A DNA stretch of 64,000 bases. Origin: Nocardia jinanensis. Its GTDB lineage: Bacteria > Actinomycetota > Actinomycetes > Mycobacteriales > Mycobacteriaceae. The notes under the pieces are model-generated. The model saw nothing but the letters and a program-made list of their open reading frames with translations, was not told the origin of the DNA and did no database searches. The position numbers were made by a program, and so were the translations under genes. Below are positions 49,871 through 60,237 of the stretch, one piece after another (position 1 is the stretch's first letter; each line of letters starts with the position of its first letter). The stretch is from NCBI RefSeq assembly GCF_014645735.1, contig NZ_BMMH01000012.1, forward strand, positions 62,001 to 126,000. Direction: 5' to 3'.

Positions 49871-52800
49871 TCAAGCGATGGTGGCGTGCAACTGGGAACC
49901 GTTGCGGCCGCGTACGACGTGCAGGCGGCTGGGAATACGCTGGCGCATCTCGTCGACATGGCTGACCAGACCGACCACCCGGCCACCGGCGCGGAGTTCG
50001 TCGAGTACACCCATCACCGCGTCGAGAGTGTCCGCGTCCAGGCTCCCGAATCCTTCGTCGATGAACAGGGTATCCAGAATGATGCCACCGGCCTCGGCCG
50101 CGACGGTATCGGCCAGACCCAGCGCCAGCGCGAGAGAAGCCATGAATGTCTCACCGCCGGAGAGGGTGCGGGCGGGCCGGACGGCACCGGTGTAGTCGTC
50201 GCGGATGTCCAGGCCGAGCCCGCCGCGGCGGCCGTGTGTGCCGGCCCGATCGGTGTGCACGAATTCGTACCGGCCGCCCGACATCCGGCGCAGCCGGGCC
50301 GAACCCGCCACCGCGACCTCCTCGAGCCGCGCCGCGAGAACATAGGAGCGCAGCGACATACGCCGGTTGTTCTCGCCGCGACCCGCGACCACTTCGGCCA
50401 GCTCCGCCAGTTCCTGATGGGCCCGCTGCGCCGGGGCGATCAGATCCACCGCCGCCCACAGCTGTCCGCACAGGGTCTCCAGCTGGGTGACCCGGTGCAC
50501 GGCGGCCGAATGGGCCGCCACCGCCTCGTCCAGGGCGATCCGCGCGGTCCGCACGGCCGCGGCCAACGCTTCCGGATCACCGGGCGCGGCAGCCGCGGCC
50601 GCCCGGATCTCCGGTTCGTCGAGTACCGCCTGGGCGGCGGCGCGGATCTCGTCGGCCGCGGCCAAGGCCGAGTTCAGCGCGTCCTGCCGCTGCGGGGTCC
50701 GGGTGGCGGCGCCGATGAGCGGGGAGTACACCCGCAGAGTCTCGAGTACCTCCGCCGACGTGGAATCGGATTCATGCCCTTCGTCGCTCGGACCACCGGC
50801 CCCGGCGTCCGGATCGGCATCGGTGGAACTCGTGGGCGGAACCAGTCCCGCCGATATAGCCAGCCGCTCGACCCGTACGACGCAGCCGGCCACGCGCTCC
50901 CAGCCCGTCCGCACCGCGGCATACGTATCCCGCCGATCACCGGCGGCGGCGATCAGCATGTGCAGGCGCTCGCGACGACGCCCGATGGTCCCGTCCCGGC
51001 CGGCGGCGGTACGGAGCTTGCCCTCGATCTCGGTGAGCCGGGCTTCGACGGCCTGGATCCGCGCCGCCACGGATCCGGCGCGCGTCTCGGCGTCCCGCAA
51101 CGCGTCGTGCAACCGGGTCTCGTCGGTGCGCAGGCGAGCGACCTCGGCGGTGCAGGCCACCGCCGATTCGGCCAGTTCCTCCGCGTCGCCGCACCTTTCG
51201 GTGGCTTCCCGCAGGGCCGCGGCGAGTTCGACCCGGTCGGTATCGCCGCCGCGCGCGAGCAGTGCCTCGATCTCGCGCTCCACCTCGGTCAGTGCCGTCT
51301 GGGCGCGATCGCGCGACGCCTCGGCGGTACGTTCGGTGGCGACCGCGGCCGTCTCGTCCTCCTTCGACACCGCGCCCGCCGCAAGTCGCGCGGGGTGGGG
51401 ATGTTCGGCCGATCCGCAGACCGCGCACGCCTGCCCGTCCACCAGATTCCCGGCCAGCTCCGCCGCCATTCCGGCCAGTCGCCGCTCCCGCAGGTCCAGG
51501 ACATGTTCGCGGGCCGTCAGGTGCCGGGCTCGCGCGGTATCGAGATCCACCCGCAGCCGATCGAGCGCGGACCGCGACCGGGCCAGCTCCACGGCCGCGG
51601 TCGCGGCCTCCTGCAATCGCTTACGTTCGGCCCGCAGGCCGGGCAGCGCCGCTTTCGCATCGTCGGCCTCGCGCGCCCGCGCCTGCGCACCGGCGATGAT
51701 CGCGGGCAGCCGGGCCCGGTGGTCGGTGAGTTCGGCCGAGCGCTCGCCGAGGTCTTTCGCGGTGGTGTGCAGTCCGGCCAGTTCATCGCGCAGTGTATCG
51801 GCGGTCGCCGCGTCGGCGCGGATCTCGTCGAGTTTGCCCAGTACCGCGCTCCATCCGCGGATCGCGGTATCCAGTCCGAGATCCTCGTCGTAGCCGGCCC
51901 GATCGTCGACCGGGTCCGGTTCGTCGGCACCCGGATCGAAACCCTCCCGCGGCGGACCTTCGACGGCCACGTCGAACAGCGCGAATTCGTCCTGGCCGGT
52001 GCTTCCGACCGGCAGCTTCCGGATTTCCTCGTCCGCGACCCGGGCAGCGGCCGGGCCGGGCCGATCATCCGGATCCTCCTCGGAGAGGCTCGATACCAGA
52101 TGGATGCCCGGGATATCGACGCTATCGGGTTCGGCGGCCAACCGGGCCAGCCGTTCGGCCGCCGCAAGGGATTCCGCTTCACGATCACGAGCCGCGCGGA
52201 CCGCGGTCTCGGCCTCTGCGAGCGCTCCGGCCACTGGTTCGGCGCGCCGGGCACGATCCAGTTCGCCGCGGTCCGCGGCCCGTACCTCGGCATCGGCGGT
52301 GTACCGCGCGAGCTGCTCCTGGGCCGACTCCAGCCGGCGCCGCTGCTCGGCGGCCCGCCGTTCCCGTTCCGCCCGCTCGTCCGCGCGCGCCGACTCCGCG
52401 CGCCGACTGTCCAGTTCGCGCTGCGCGGTCTCCAGGTCGCCCCGGGCGGCGGTGAGCAGATCCTGCGACCATTCGACCGCGTCGAGGATATCGATCCGCT
52501 CGGTGCGGTCGATACCGGCCGTCACCGCGACCCGGGTGATCAGATCCTCCACATTGCGCTGCTGAGTGCCGATCTGCTCGCCCGATGCCTTGCGCTGCGC
52601 GGTCAGCCACTGTTCGGCCGACCCGAAACGACCCGTATCGAACAGTTTCTCGAGCAGCCGTTCCCGGTCCTCGTTCTCCGCGCGCAGGAACTTCGCGAAA
52701 TCCCCCTGCGGTAGCAGCACCACCTGGAAGAACTGATCGGCGCTCATCCCCAGTAGCCGCACGATCTCGTCGCCGATCTCGTTGATCCGCGACAGGTTGG

Positions 52801-53170
52801 TGCCCTGCCCGTCCAACCATGCCAAAGTGGCCTTGGCGTGCTCCACCCGCGTCCCGCTGCCGCGCAGTTTCGGCCGTTCGAATTCCGGCTGCCGGGTGAG
52901 CCGGATCCGCCGCCCGCCCAAAGTCGCCTCGAGCACCACCTCGGGGCGGATATGCGCGGCCGCGTGATCGGAGTGCAGCCGCTTGTCACCCCGCGCTCCC
53001 GGTACCCGCCCGTAGAGCGCGTAGGCGATGGCGTCGAGCACCGTGGTCTTACCGGCACCGGTCTGCCCGTGCAGCAGGAAGAGTCCGTCCGCGCCGAGTT
53101 CGTCGAAATCGACGGCGGCCGTCTCGGCGAACGGGCCGAAGGCCGTCATCTCCAGCCGGTGCAACCTCAT
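49871..53170 (-). CDS. sbcC: SbcC-type SMC ATPase of the SbcCD nuclease
   Basis: A 1099-residue ATPase arm of the hairpin-cleaving nuclease. Walker A GQTGAGKTT lies near residues 35-43, long coiled coils run on both sides of the zinc hook C582-A-V-C585 (QACAVCGSAEHPHPARL), and the C-terminal signature LSGGETFMASLALALGLAD precedes Walker B (LFIDEGFGSLD). Unusual: an acidic, Pro-rich stretch at about residues 353-440 (SEEDPDDRPGP; DPGADEPDPVDDRAGYDEDL) interrupts the first coiled coil. Its ATG overlaps the sbcD stop (ATGA). Confidence 0.94.
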   Translation of the reverse strand: MRLHRLEMTAFGPFAETAAVDFDELGADGLFLLHGQTGAGKTTVLDAIAYALYGRVPGARGDKRLHSDHAAAHIRPEVVLEATLGGRRIRLTRQPEFERPKLRGSGTRVEHAKATLAWLDGQGTNLSRINEIGDEIVRLLGMSADQFFQVVLLPQGDFAKFLRAENEDRERLLEKLFDTGRFGSAEQWLTAQRKASGEQIGTQQRNVEDLITRVAVTAGIDRTERIDILDAVEWSQDLLTAARGDLETAQRELDSRRAESARADERAERERRAAEQRRRLESAQEQLARYTADAEVRAADRGELDRARRAEPVAGALAEAETAVRAARDREAESLAAAERLARLAAEPDSVDIPGIHLVSSLSEEDPDDRPGPAAARVADEEIRKLPVGSTGQDEFALFDVAVEGPPREGFDPGADEPDPVDDRAGYDEDLGLDTAIRGWSAVLGKLDEIRADAATADTLRDELAGLHTTAKDLGERSAELTDHRARLPAIIAGAQARAREADDAKAALPGLRAERKRLQEAATAAVELARSRSALDRLRVDLDTARARHLTAREHVLDLRERRLAGMAAELAGNLVDGQACAVCGSAEHPHPARLAAGAVSKEDETAAVATERTAEASRDRAQTALTEVEREIEALLARGGDTDRVELAAALREATERCGDAEELAESAVACTAEVARLRTDETRLHDALRDAETRAGSVAARIQAVEARLTEIEGKLRTAAGRDGTIGRRRERLHMLIAAAGDRRDTYAAVRTGWERVAGCVVRVERLAISAGLVPPTSSTDADPDAGAGGPSDEGHESDSTSAEVLETLRVYSPLIGAATRTPQRQDALNSALAAADEIRAAAQAVLDEPEIRAAAAAAPGDPEALAAAVRTARIALDEAVAAHSAAVHRVTQLETLCGQLWAAVDLIAPAQRAHQELAELAEVVAGRGENNRRMSLRSYVLAARLEEVAVAGSARLRRMSGGRYEFVHTDRAGTHGRRGGLGLDIRDDYTGAVRPARTLSGGETFMASLALALGLADTVAAEAGGIILDTLFIDEGFGSLDADTLDAVMGVLDELRAGGRVVGLVSHVDEMRQRIPSRLHVVRGRNGSQLHATIA

Positions 53171-54366
53171 GCGATGAGTTCCGTATCGGCCCCCGCCGGG
53201 GGCGCTGCGAGATCCTCGCGGACGACCTCGGTTTCCCGCACGGACGCGGCCATGGCCCGGGACAGCCAGCCCATCTCGGAGGTGTTCGGTTCACCGCGAA
53301 CATCGGTGAGAAAGGTGCGGGCGATATCGGTATCGTCGCGGCCGCGCACGCGCTCCCGGTAGCGCAGCGCCGGGTCGCCCTGCGGTCGATCCCATTCCAC
53401 ATGCACCGCGTACGGGAAGCGTTCGCGCAGCTTACGCATGGCGTCCACCGGCCGGGCGTAGTCGGTGAGCGATACCGAGACGTAGTGCTGTTCGGCCGTC
53501 GCCCATACGGGGTCGGCCAGCAGTTCCGCCAGTGTCCCGGTGAGCTGGCTCAGCCCGCGCACCAGCGGTAGTTCCCGGCCCCGGACCCGGGCGGGACCGG
53601 TGGCGTCCAGATCCACCAGCCAGGCCTGTTTACGGTGTGTGCTCTCCCCGAACGAATACGGTAGCGGCGATCCCGAATACCGCACCGCCTCGGCCAGGGT
53701 CTGCGGCGAGTGCAGATGCCCCAGCGCGACGTAGTCGAACCCGGGCTCGGTGAACATCCCCAGCGATACCGTCTCCACCCCACCCACCGAGATGGATCGC
53801 TCCGAGCCGGTGGCCGCGCCACCCACCACGAAGGCGTGGGCCAGCAACACCGTCCGGGTGCCGGGCCGCTGCTCGCTATCGGCCCGGATGCGGTCCAGGA
53901 CCGCCGCGAGCACCTCGGCGTGCGAACGCGCCTGCGGAACGCCGAGCTCGGCCCGGCATATCTCCGGCTCCAGATACGGGATGCCGTAGAAGGCCACCTC
54001 GCCGTGTTCGTCGGCGAGCAGTACCGGCCGCCGCGAATCGGCCACCGTGGTCCGCAGATACAGCCCACCGGCCGCCGCGAAACTGGCGCCGGCGCCGAGC
54101 CTGGTCGGCGAATCGTGGTTACCGGAGGTCGCCACGATGCGCGCCCCCGCCGCGCGGATGGCCTCGAACCCCCTGTTGCACACCGCGATCGCATCGGCAC
54201 TGGGGATGGATCGATCGTAGACATCGCCGGGGAGCACCACGGTGTCCACGGCTTCGGCGGCGACGAGCTCGGCGATCGCTTCGAGTACCCGCGACTGGTC
54301 GGCCAGCAGGTCCACGCCGTGAAAGGTGCGACCGATATGCCAGTCCGACGTATGCAGGATTCGCAT
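53167..54366 (-). CDS. sbcD: SbcD-type exonuclease subunit
   Basis: A 399-residue Mre11-like metallophosphoesterase subunit. Metal motifs are HTSDWHIGR (5-13), LPGDVYDR, SGNHDSPTRL and, further on, LAHAFVVGG and ALGHLHSPQ. A capping domain ends the protein. The start is the ATG directly before RILHTSDWHIG; no clear ribosome-binding site is visible. Operon sbcD-sbcC. Confidence 0.95.
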   Translation of the reverse strand: MRILHTSDWHIGRTFHGVDLLADQSRVLEAIAELVAAEAVDTVVLPGDVYDRSIPSADAIAVCNRGFEAIRAAGARIVATSGNHDSPTRLGAGASFAAAGGLYLRTTVADSRRPVLLADEHGEVAFYGIPYLEPEICRAELGVPQARSHAEVLAAVLDRIRADSEQRPGTRTVLLAHAFVVGGAATGSERSISVGGVETVSLGMFTEPGFDYVALGHLHSPQTLAEAVRYSGSPLPYSFGESTHRKQAWLVDLDATGPARVRGRELPLVRGLSQLTGTLAELLADPVWATAEQHYVSVSLTDYARPVDAMRKLRERFPYAVHVEWDRPQGDPALRYRERVRGRDDTDIARTFLTDVRGEPNTSEMGWLSRAMAASVRETEVVREDLAAPPAGADTELIA

Positions 54367-54639
54367 GACCGCGAATTTAGGGCAACTCACCGACAGCTTC
54401 AACGCCGGTGTCGATACCCGGGACGCCACACCGGCAACACGCCGAGAGTCTCCCTGTCCCTGGCGGTACCGGACCTGCGACCGGCGTGCGATATGTCTCG
54501 AATGCGCCATCGTGTTGCGCGCCACCCATATCCCTTGACGGTATGAACAACGCGGCCGACCACCGTTTCCGCACAATCGTGCGGCCGGACCCGCCGTGCC
54601 GTAACACGGTCGACCCTTCCGGACGATAGTGTTCAATAC

Positions 54640-55611
54640 GTGGCTGCTTCCCAACGAGTGAATTCCCGGGTGCCCGCGCCGCAACGTTCGTTATTGCCGA
54701 CGGTGCCGGGTGTCCCGGCCTATGCCGCGGTTCTCATCGCTGCGGCCTGCACCTTCCTGGGTTTCCTCATCGATGCCCTCGGCGACGTCACGGACCTCAC
54801 CGGCACCTTCAGCGCGTTCTACATCCTCGGATGTCTGGCGGCGGTGGCGGCGGTGCGGTTCCGCGGCCTGTTCACCACGATGGTGTTACCGCCGCTATTG
54901 CTGTTCGTCGCCGTACCGATCGCCTATCGCCAGCTCACCGGGACCAGCACCGCCTCCCTCAAGGACATCCTGCTGAACCTGGCGATCCCACTGGTGCACC
55001 GCTTCCCGCCGATGATGCTGGCCACCGCGCTGGTGCTGATCGTGGCCGGTATCCGGATCGCGCAGTTCCGTTCGGAACACGCGGCCCGCGAAACCGCCGC
55101 CGCCCGGCGGGGGACGAGCTGGGGCCGCAGCGATCGGCGCGCGACCCGCGGCGAATCGAAGGAACGGGCAGAGACCCGGTCGCACCGCGAGACCACGAAA
55201 CGGCCGAGCCGCGGACAGTCGAAGCGTCCCGTGGGCGGTGAGGGCAAACCGGCCCGCGCGAACAAGCTGTCGCGCGCCGAGACCCTGGCGGCCCGTTCCA
55301 AGACGAACGGCAGAACGAAGGCGAAATCGCGGCCGAAGCGGCCCGAACCCCCCGAGCCCGACTACACCCACGAGTCGTTCGAAGAACCCCCACGCCGGGG
55401 TGGCCGGGGCCGTCCGCCCGCCGAACCGGCCGCGCGGGGCGCCGCACCGCGCACCCGCGAGATGCGTCAGCACCCGCCCGCCCGGCCGGCGGCGCCGGTT
55501 CAGGAGGAACCGGTACGCGCGAACGTCCGCCGCGGGGAGCCGGCGCGGGCACCGCAGGCCGCCCGGGTCCGGGAACCGATCCCGGAGCGGCGGCGACCCG
55601 AACGCAGGTGA
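54640..55611 (+). CDS. DUF6542 membrane protein with basic C-terminal tail
   Basis: A 323-residue protein. About four membrane segments lie in residues 25-145 (VPAYAAVLIAAACTFLGFLI; FSAFYILGCLAAVAAVRFRG; TMVLPPLLLFVAVPIAYRQL; MMLATALVLIVAGIRIAQFR). A disordered Arg/Lys/Pro-rich cytoplasmic tail makes up more than half the length. Position beside ispH matches Rv1111c in M. tuberculosis, by memory. Function unknown. The start codon is GTG or close by (MAASQRVNSR). Convergent with ispH, ten bases apart. Confidence 0.82.
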   Translation: MAASQRVNSRVPAPQRSLLPTVPGVPAYAAVLIAAACTFLGFLIDALGDVTDLTGTFSAFYILGCLAAVAAVRFRGLFTTMVLPPLLLFVAVPIAYRQLTGTSTASLKDILLNLAIPLVHRFPPMMLATALVLIVAGIRIAQFRSEHAARETAAARRGTSWGRSDRRATRGESKERAETRSHRETTKRPSRGQSKRPVGGEGKPARANKLSRAETLAARSKTNGRTKAKSRPKRPEPPEPDYTHESFEEPPRRGGRGRPPAEPAARGAAPRTREMRQHPPARPAAPVQEEPVRANVRRGEPARAPQAARVREPIPERRRPERR

Positions 55612-55621
55612 GCGTGGCGCG

Positions 55622-56629
55622 TCAGTGCCGCGCGGCCCGCAGTTCCCGCGGCAGCGCGAATACGAGTGTCTCGTTCGCCGTGGTCACCGGCTGGACCTCG
55701 CCGAACCCGTGTTCGGCGAGCATGTCCAGCACCCCGCGCACCAGGATCTCGGGGACCGACGCGCCGGAGGTGATCCCGACCGTGCGCACGCCTTCGAGCC
55801 AGGCCGGGTCCACCTCGCGCGCGTAGTCCACCAGATACGACGCGCGGGCGCCCGCACCCAGCGCGACCTCCACCAGGCGCACCGAGTTCGACGAGTTACG
55901 CGAGCCCACGACGATCACCAGATCGCATTCCGGCGCCATCGCCTTCACCGCGACCTGCCGGTTCTGGGTGGCGTAACAGATATCGTCGCTGGGCGGATCC
56001 TGCAGCGCCGGGAACTTCTCCCGCAGCCGCGATACCGTCTCCATGGTCTCGTCCACACTGAGCGTGGTCTGCGACAGCCAGATCACCTTGGCCTCGTCGC
56101 GCACGGTCACCTTCTCGACCGAGTCGGGACCGTCGACCAGTTGCACATGATCGGGGGCCTCACCGGCGGTTCCCTCGACCTCCTCATGTCCTTCGTGGCC
56201 GATCAGCAGGATGTCGTAGTCGTCACGGGCGAAGCGCTTGGCTTCCTGGTGGACCTTGGTCACCAGTGGACAGGTCGCGTCGATGGTGCGCAGGTTGCGT
56301 TCGGCGGCGGTCGCGTGGACCGCGGGCGAGACACCGTGCGCGGAGAACACCACGAGTTCTCCCTCGGGCACCTCGTCGGTGGTGTCGACGAATATCACTC
56401 CGCGGTCGCGCAGGGTTTCCACCACATGGCGGTTGTGCACGATCTCCTTGCGGACATAAATCGGCGCGCCGTGTTTCTCGAGGGCCTTTTCCACGGTTTC
56501 GACCGCGCGGTCCACACCCGCGCAGTACCCGCGGGGTTCGGCGAGCAGTACTCGTTTTCCTTCGGGGTCGGCGGTCGCGGCGCCGGCCGAGCGAGTGATT
56601 CCGACATTCAACGGTATTGCCGAGGACAT
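55622..56629 (-). CDS. ispH: HMBPP reductase IspH (LytB)
   Basis: Last enzyme of the MEP isoprenoid pathway, making IPP and DMAPP. It has 335 residues. The [4Fe-4S] cysteines are C36 ([10 protein letters not shown]), C120 ([12 protein letters not shown]) and C218 ([11 protein letters not shown]); conserved histidines ([17 protein letters not shown]) and ESRNSSNS-type [11 protein letters not shown] are present. ATG 56629 ([10 protein letters not shown]) is the normal start; a longer frame would reach into repeats. In mycobacteria two ispH copies exist; this one corresponds by position to Rv1110. Confidence 0.96.
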   Translation of the reverse strand: MSSAIPLNVGITRSAGAATADPEGKRVLLAEPRGYCAGVDRAVETVEKALEKHGAPIYVRKEIVHNRHVVETLRDRGVIFVDTTDEVPEGELVVFSAHGVSPAVHATAAERNLRTIDATCPLVTKVHQEAKRFARDDYDILLIGHEGHEEVEGTAGEAPDHVQLVDGPDSVEKVTVRDEAKVIWLSQTTLSVDETMETVSRLREKFPALQDPPSDDICYATQNRQVAVKAMAPECDLVIVVGSRNSSNSVRLVEVALGAGARASYLVDYAREVDPAWLEGVRTVGITSGASVPEILVRGVLDMLAEHGFGEVQPVTTANETLVFALPRELRAARH

Positions 56630-56910
56630 GCCCCACAGAATACGTGCGTACCGCCGCGGCCGCTCCGGGCGTACGCTCCCCCGCTCCAGACTCGATCCAC
56701 ACCCATGTCCGGCTACATTCGCGCCGGTCATCCACCGCCTGCGCCACCTCCGCGAGACGCGGGCGGGCCGTCGCGCCCTCGCCGCGAGGGTGGGCGGATT
56801 CACCCGCTCCAGTCCGCCGCCCGCGCCGGCACGACATCGAGGTGACCGCGCATCAGGAGTCTCCACAGCTCGAACTCGGAACACAACGACGCCCACATCA
56901 CCCGCAGCCC

Positions 56911-57018
56911 CAGTCTCCCCAGTCTCCCCAGTCTCCCCAGTCTCCCCAGGCTCCCCAGGCTCCCCAGGCTCCCCAGGCTCCCCAGGCTCCCCGGGCTCCC
57001 CGGGCTCCCCGGGCTCCC
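56911..57018 (+). repeat. 9-bp minisatellite, 12 units in three variant blocks
   Basis: Four units CAGTCTCCC, five CAGGCTCCC and three CGGGCTCCC in uninterrupted series. Each block is homogeneous, which indicates stepwise expansion of successive point variants. It ends four bases before a dispersed palindromic element. Confidence 0.92.
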
Positions 57019-57021
57019 CGA

Positions 57022-57160
57022 AAGGTCCACCTCCGTGGGCGGGGCCCGCCCCGGTTCTGGAGCGACGAAGCGAAGGAGCGCAGCGACTGAGCGAAGGAGT
57101 GAAGAACCGGGGTTAATAGGGCCCCGCCCCGCGGCGCCGAAGGCGCCGCAAATAAACACA
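57022..57160 (-). repeat. Dispersed palindromic intergenic element, copy D
   Basis: Its 111-bp core (57039-57149) differs from copy C at one base and from the reverse complement of copy A at a few. The element shares TGTTTATTTG (read on the minus strand) with copy A next to the GCGGCGCC hairpin. It lies 49 bases before the start of the next gene. Confidence 0.9.
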
Positions 57161-57208
57161 GCCCGCACCCTCTTTTGCGGACCAAGCCATATCGGGCAGG
57201 CTATTACC

Positions 57209-57940
57209 ATGTTTCGACCACCGTTCCTGGCCCGCGTCGCCGCCGGAGCCGCCGTCTACGTCCTCGAGGAGACGCGACGGTTGCCTTCGACCGCGGCGAA
57301 ATTACCCCTCACCGCGGTAAGTCAATTACTGCAGACCGGGATGCACATCCAGCAGTTCGTCACCAGCCTCGCGATCAAGGGCGATTCCGTTTTCGACCGG
57401 ATCGTCAACCGCCCGGAGGAGCAGCCCGAATGGGCCACCTTCGATGAGGACGACGAATTGCCGATCCGCGAGCCGGGAGCCACCACCACCCGCGTCCGCA
57501 GCAGTGGTTTCGACCGCTTCGAATCCGATCCGGTCGAGGTGGAACTGGCTCTGCAGGAAACCCTGGCGGGCCTGCGCGCGATCCAGAACAACGGCAGCAC
57601 GGTGCCCGCGGCGCAGACCTTCGACGCCGAGGCCACCTTCGACCTCGGTGCCGCCGATACCCCGGGCGATGACGTGGTACCCGACGCCTTCGTGGTCGAC
57701 GGGCCCGAATCCGCCGCGACGGCCGATCCCGAACCCGTCGCCGAACCCGAGCCCGAACTCCCCGAGGTGGGCGCCCGCTACGACTACCCGCACATGACCC
57801 TCGCCCAGTTGCGCGGCCGGCTGCGCACGCTCACGGTCGCCGACCTGGTCACCTTGCTCGACTACGAGCAGCGCACCCGGGACCGCGCGGCGTTCGTGAC
57901 CATGCTGACCAACCGGATCGCCACCGTGCGAGCCCAGTGA
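57209..57940 (+). CDS. Rv1109c-like protein (lipid-droplet-associated type)
   Basis: A 243-residue protein. The N-terminal 50 residues form an amphipathic or mildly hydrophobic stretch ([40 protein letters not shown]). A long acidic, Pro-rich linker follows ([17 protein letters not shown]) and a C-terminal helical domain, [31 protein letters not shown], resembles the short helical module that follows the linker in this family. Related proteins in Rhodococcus are annotated as lipid-droplet-associated; I cannot confirm this. Its TGA overlaps the GTG of xseA, so it is the first gene of that operon. Confidence 0.75.
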   Translation: MFRPPFLARVAAGAAVYVLEETRRLPSTAAKLPLTAVSQLLQTGMHIQQFVTSLAIKGDSVFDRIVNRPEEQPEWATFDEDDELPIREPGATTTRVRSSGFDRFESDPVEVELALQETLAGLRAIQNNGSTVPAAQTFDAEATFDLGAADTPGDDVVPDAFVVDGPESAATADPEPVAEPEPELPEVGARYDYPHMTLAQLRGRLRTLTVADLVTLLDYEQRTRDRAAFVTMLTNRIATVRAQ

Positions 57941-59286
57941 CCGGGGCCGATCCCGCGCCCACGGTCGGCCGAACCGGTTCCGGCCGACCCGGGCAGGCAC
58001 CCGCCCCGGCCAACTCCGCCGAGCAGCCGTGGCCGGTGCGCTCGGTGTCGATGAAGGTCGCCCAGTGGATCGACCGGCTCGGCAGTATCTGGGTGGAGGG
58101 GCAGCTGACCCAGATCAATCTGCGGCCCGGCACCCGCACCGCCTTCCTCGTCCTGCGCGACCCGGCCGCCGATATGTCGCTGTCGGTGACCTGCGACCCC
58201 GCGCTACTGCGTAATTCCGCCGTCCCGCTGCAGGAGGGCAGCCGGGTGGTGGTGTACGGCAAGCTCTCCTTCTTCCCCGGCCGCGGCACCCTGTCACTGC
58301 GGATATCCGAGATCCGCCCGGTCGGTGTCGGCGAACTGCTGGCGCGGATCGAACGACTCAAGGCGCTGCTGGACGCCGAGGGCCTGTTCGACCCGCGACT
58401 CAAACGTTCGGTCCCGTTCCTGCCCGGCACGATCGGGCTGATCACCGGCCGCGGTAGTGCCGCCGAGCACGATGTGCTCAGCGTGGCCCGGGACCGCTGG
58501 CCCGCGGTGCGTTTCGAGGTCCGAAATACCGCTGTGCAGGGGCCGTCCGCGGTCCCGCAGATCCTCGACGCCCTGGCCGCGCTGGATCGCGATCCGGCGG
58601 TCGAGGTGATCGTGCTGGCCCGCGGCGGCGGCAGTGTGGAGGATCTGCTGCCGTTCTCCGACGAGACCCTGTGCCGGGCCATCGTCGCCGCGACCACCCC
58701 CATCGTCAGCGCCATCGGCCACGAACCCGATTCCCCGATATCCGACCTGGTCGCCGATCTGCGGGCGGCAACCCCGACCGACGCCGCCAAACGTATCGTC
58801 CCCGACGCCGCCGCGGAAACCGCGACCGTCCGCGAACTGCGCGCCCGATCGGCGGCGGCGCTGCGCGGCTGGGTCGAACGGGAGACCGCGGCGCTGCGGC
58901 AACTGAGATCGCGGCCCGTACTGGCCGATCCGCTGCGTGATCTCGGCCACCGGCACGACGAGATCGAACGCCTGCGTACCGCGGCCCGCCGCAGTGCCGA
59001 GAGCCTGGTCCGGGCGGAGTCGGTGACCACCGGCCATCTGCGACGACAGCTGACCGCGGTCGGCCCGGCCGCGACCCTGGCCCGCGGCTACGCTGTGGTG
59101 CAGCGGGTGACCGGGCCCGAACGGCACGTGGTGCGCGAAATCGGCGACGCCCCAGCCGGAAGCCAACTGCGTATCCGGGTCGGCGACGGCGCGATCTCCG
59201 TCGCCGTCCTCGGCACCACCCCGCTCGGCGAACGCGGCTCTCCCGCCCGCCGGACCACCGGCCCCGACCACCCCGAGAGGACCTGA
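57937..59286 (+). CDS. xseA: Exonuclease VII large subunit
   Basis: A 449-residue subunit of the single-strand exonuclease. An N-terminal OB domain ([46 protein letters not shown]) precedes the catalytic core with [37 protein letters not shown] and [28 protein letters not shown]. Coiled-coil and a C-terminal segment with LARGYAVVQ end it. GTG start coupled to the upstream gene; xseB follows one base after the stop. Confidence 0.96.
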   Translation: MTGADPAPTVGRTGSGRPGQAPAPANSAEQPWPVRSVSMKVAQWIDRLGSIWVEGQLTQINLRPGTRTAFLVLRDPAADMSLSVTCDPALLRNSAVPLQEGSRVVVYGKLSFFPGRGTLSLRISEIRPVGVGELLARIERLKALLDAEGLFDPRLKRSVPFLPGTIGLITGRGSAAEHDVLSVARDRWPAVRFEVRNTAVQGPSAVPQILDALAALDRDPAVEVIVLARGGGSVEDLLPFSDETLCRAIVAATTPIVSAIGHEPDSPISDLVADLRAATPTDAAKRIVPDAAAETATVRELRARSAAALRGWVERETAALRQLRSRPVLADPLRDLGHRHDEIERLRTAARRSAESLVRAESVTTGHLRRQLTAVGPAATLARGYAVVQRVTGPERHVVREIGDAPAGSQLRIRVGDGAISVAVLGTTPLGERGSPARRTTGPDHPERT

Positions 59287-59287
59287 C

Positions 59288-59521
59288 GTGTCCGACACCA
59301 GCGCCGAAGACCTCGCCGATATCGCGAGCCTCGGCTACGAACGCGCCCGTGACGAGCTGGCCAACGTGGTGAAGATGCTGGAGCAGGGCGGTATGGATCT
59401 CGACGACGCCCTGGCGCTGTGGGAACGCGGCGAAGCGCTCGCCAACCGCTGCGAGGAACATCTCGCCGGAGCGCGGCAGCGGATCGAGAACGCCCTCGCC
59501 GAATCCAACGATCCGGACTGA
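59288..59521 (+). CDS. xseB: Exonuclease VII small subunit
   Basis: A 77-residue small subunit. The family pattern is clear: [20 protein letters not shown], then [20 protein letters not shown] and [12 protein letters not shown]. Acts only in complex with XseA. GTG start immediately after xseA. Confidence 0.95.
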   Translation: MSDTSAEDLADIASLGYERARDELANVVKMLEQGGMDLDDALALWERGEALANRCEEHLAGARQRIENALAESNDPD

Positions 59522-59536
59522 CCGGCGGCCGGCCGG

Positions 59537-60121
59537 TTATGTGGCCGGCAGCGGCCGGGCGGCGACCACCGCGGCGGCCAGGGTCTCGAAAGCTTCGGTA
59601 TCGCCGGCACCCCGGATCAGCACCCGGCTGTCACCGAAATCCGCGACCCACGCGGGTTCGGCGCCGGGCTCTTCGTAGACCACCCATTTCCGTCCGGCGA
59701 TATCCCGGGTCCCCGAGGGATATTTCCCACCCGCGATATGTCCGGCCAGCACTTGCTCGGTGGCGTCGCTCTGGTCGAGTTCCATATAGGTGCCCGCACC
59801 GGTGACGTATCCGATGGTGCTCACCGTGCCGCCGCCGCGTTCGGTGATGGTGTCGCGGCTCCCGGAATTCGGCTGCCAGTTCGCCGGGAGTGCCGGTTCA
59901 CGGATCGGGAACGAGAGGTTCTGCGCGTCCGAACGCAATGCCGCGGCGACGTCGAAACTCGGGATCGTGCCCTGTGTCGGCCCACTCGCGGAGAAACTGC
60001 ACTGACTGGTCAGCCCGGCGAACACCACGGCGATCAGCACCAACGGGATCAGCGACCAGACCAGATCCCGGTAGTCGTTCATGATGCGTGGCTTCTTGTT
60101 CGGCACGGCTCCAGTATCCAT
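59537..60121 (-). CDS. DUF4245 membrane-anchored protein
   Basis: A 194-residue protein with a short basic N-terminus, PNKKPRIMNDYRDLVWSLIP, a single membrane segment (LIPLVLIAVVFAGLTSQCSF) and an outer domain of about 150 residues (FDVAAALRSDAQNLSFPIRE; ADFGDSRVLIRGAGDTEAFE). Position between xseB and glpX matches Rv1100, by memory. Function unknown. The start may be ATG 60121 or GTG 60106. Convergent with xseB. Confidence 0.82.
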   Translation of the reverse strand: MDTGAVPNKKPRIMNDYRDLVWSLIPLVLIAVVFAGLTSQCSFSASGPTQGTIPSFDVAAALRSDAQNLSFPIREPALPANWQPNSGSRDTITERGGGTVSTIGYVTGAGTYMELDQSDATEQVLAGHIAGGKYPSGTRDIAGRKWVVYEEPGAEPAWVADFGDSRVLIRGAGDTEAFETLAAAVVAARPLPAT

Positions 60122-60237
60122 CGTGGTAGGGACGGGGCCCCGCACTACCCCCGGTACTGCCGTACCAGGTGATCACCGGCGGGTATTCCGGCGATGCGAC
60201 AATTACGGCAAGTTACACAACCTAGGAGGCACCCGCT

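Larger units (their letters stand above)
56630..57208. other. Gene-free stretch with minisatellite and palindromic element
   Basis: This 579-base stretch lies between divergent ispH and the Rv1109c-like gene. It carries a 9-bp minisatellite (56911-57018) and copy D of the dispersed palindromic element (57022-57160). Frames open through it encode Ser-Pro-Gly runs created by the 9-bp repeat and are not credible genes. Confidence 0.65.

Noticed and set aside
49637-52714. 1025-codon rightward open frame opposite sbcC
   Set aside because: Mirror frame of a GC-rich coding strand; sbcC on the other strand has Walker, zinc-hook and signature motifs.
56595-57116. Frame encoding Ser-Pro-Gly (collagen-like) repeats
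   Set aside because: The repeats come from the 9-bp minisatellite and the frame begins antisense to ispH and ends in the palindromic element; no ribosome-binding site.
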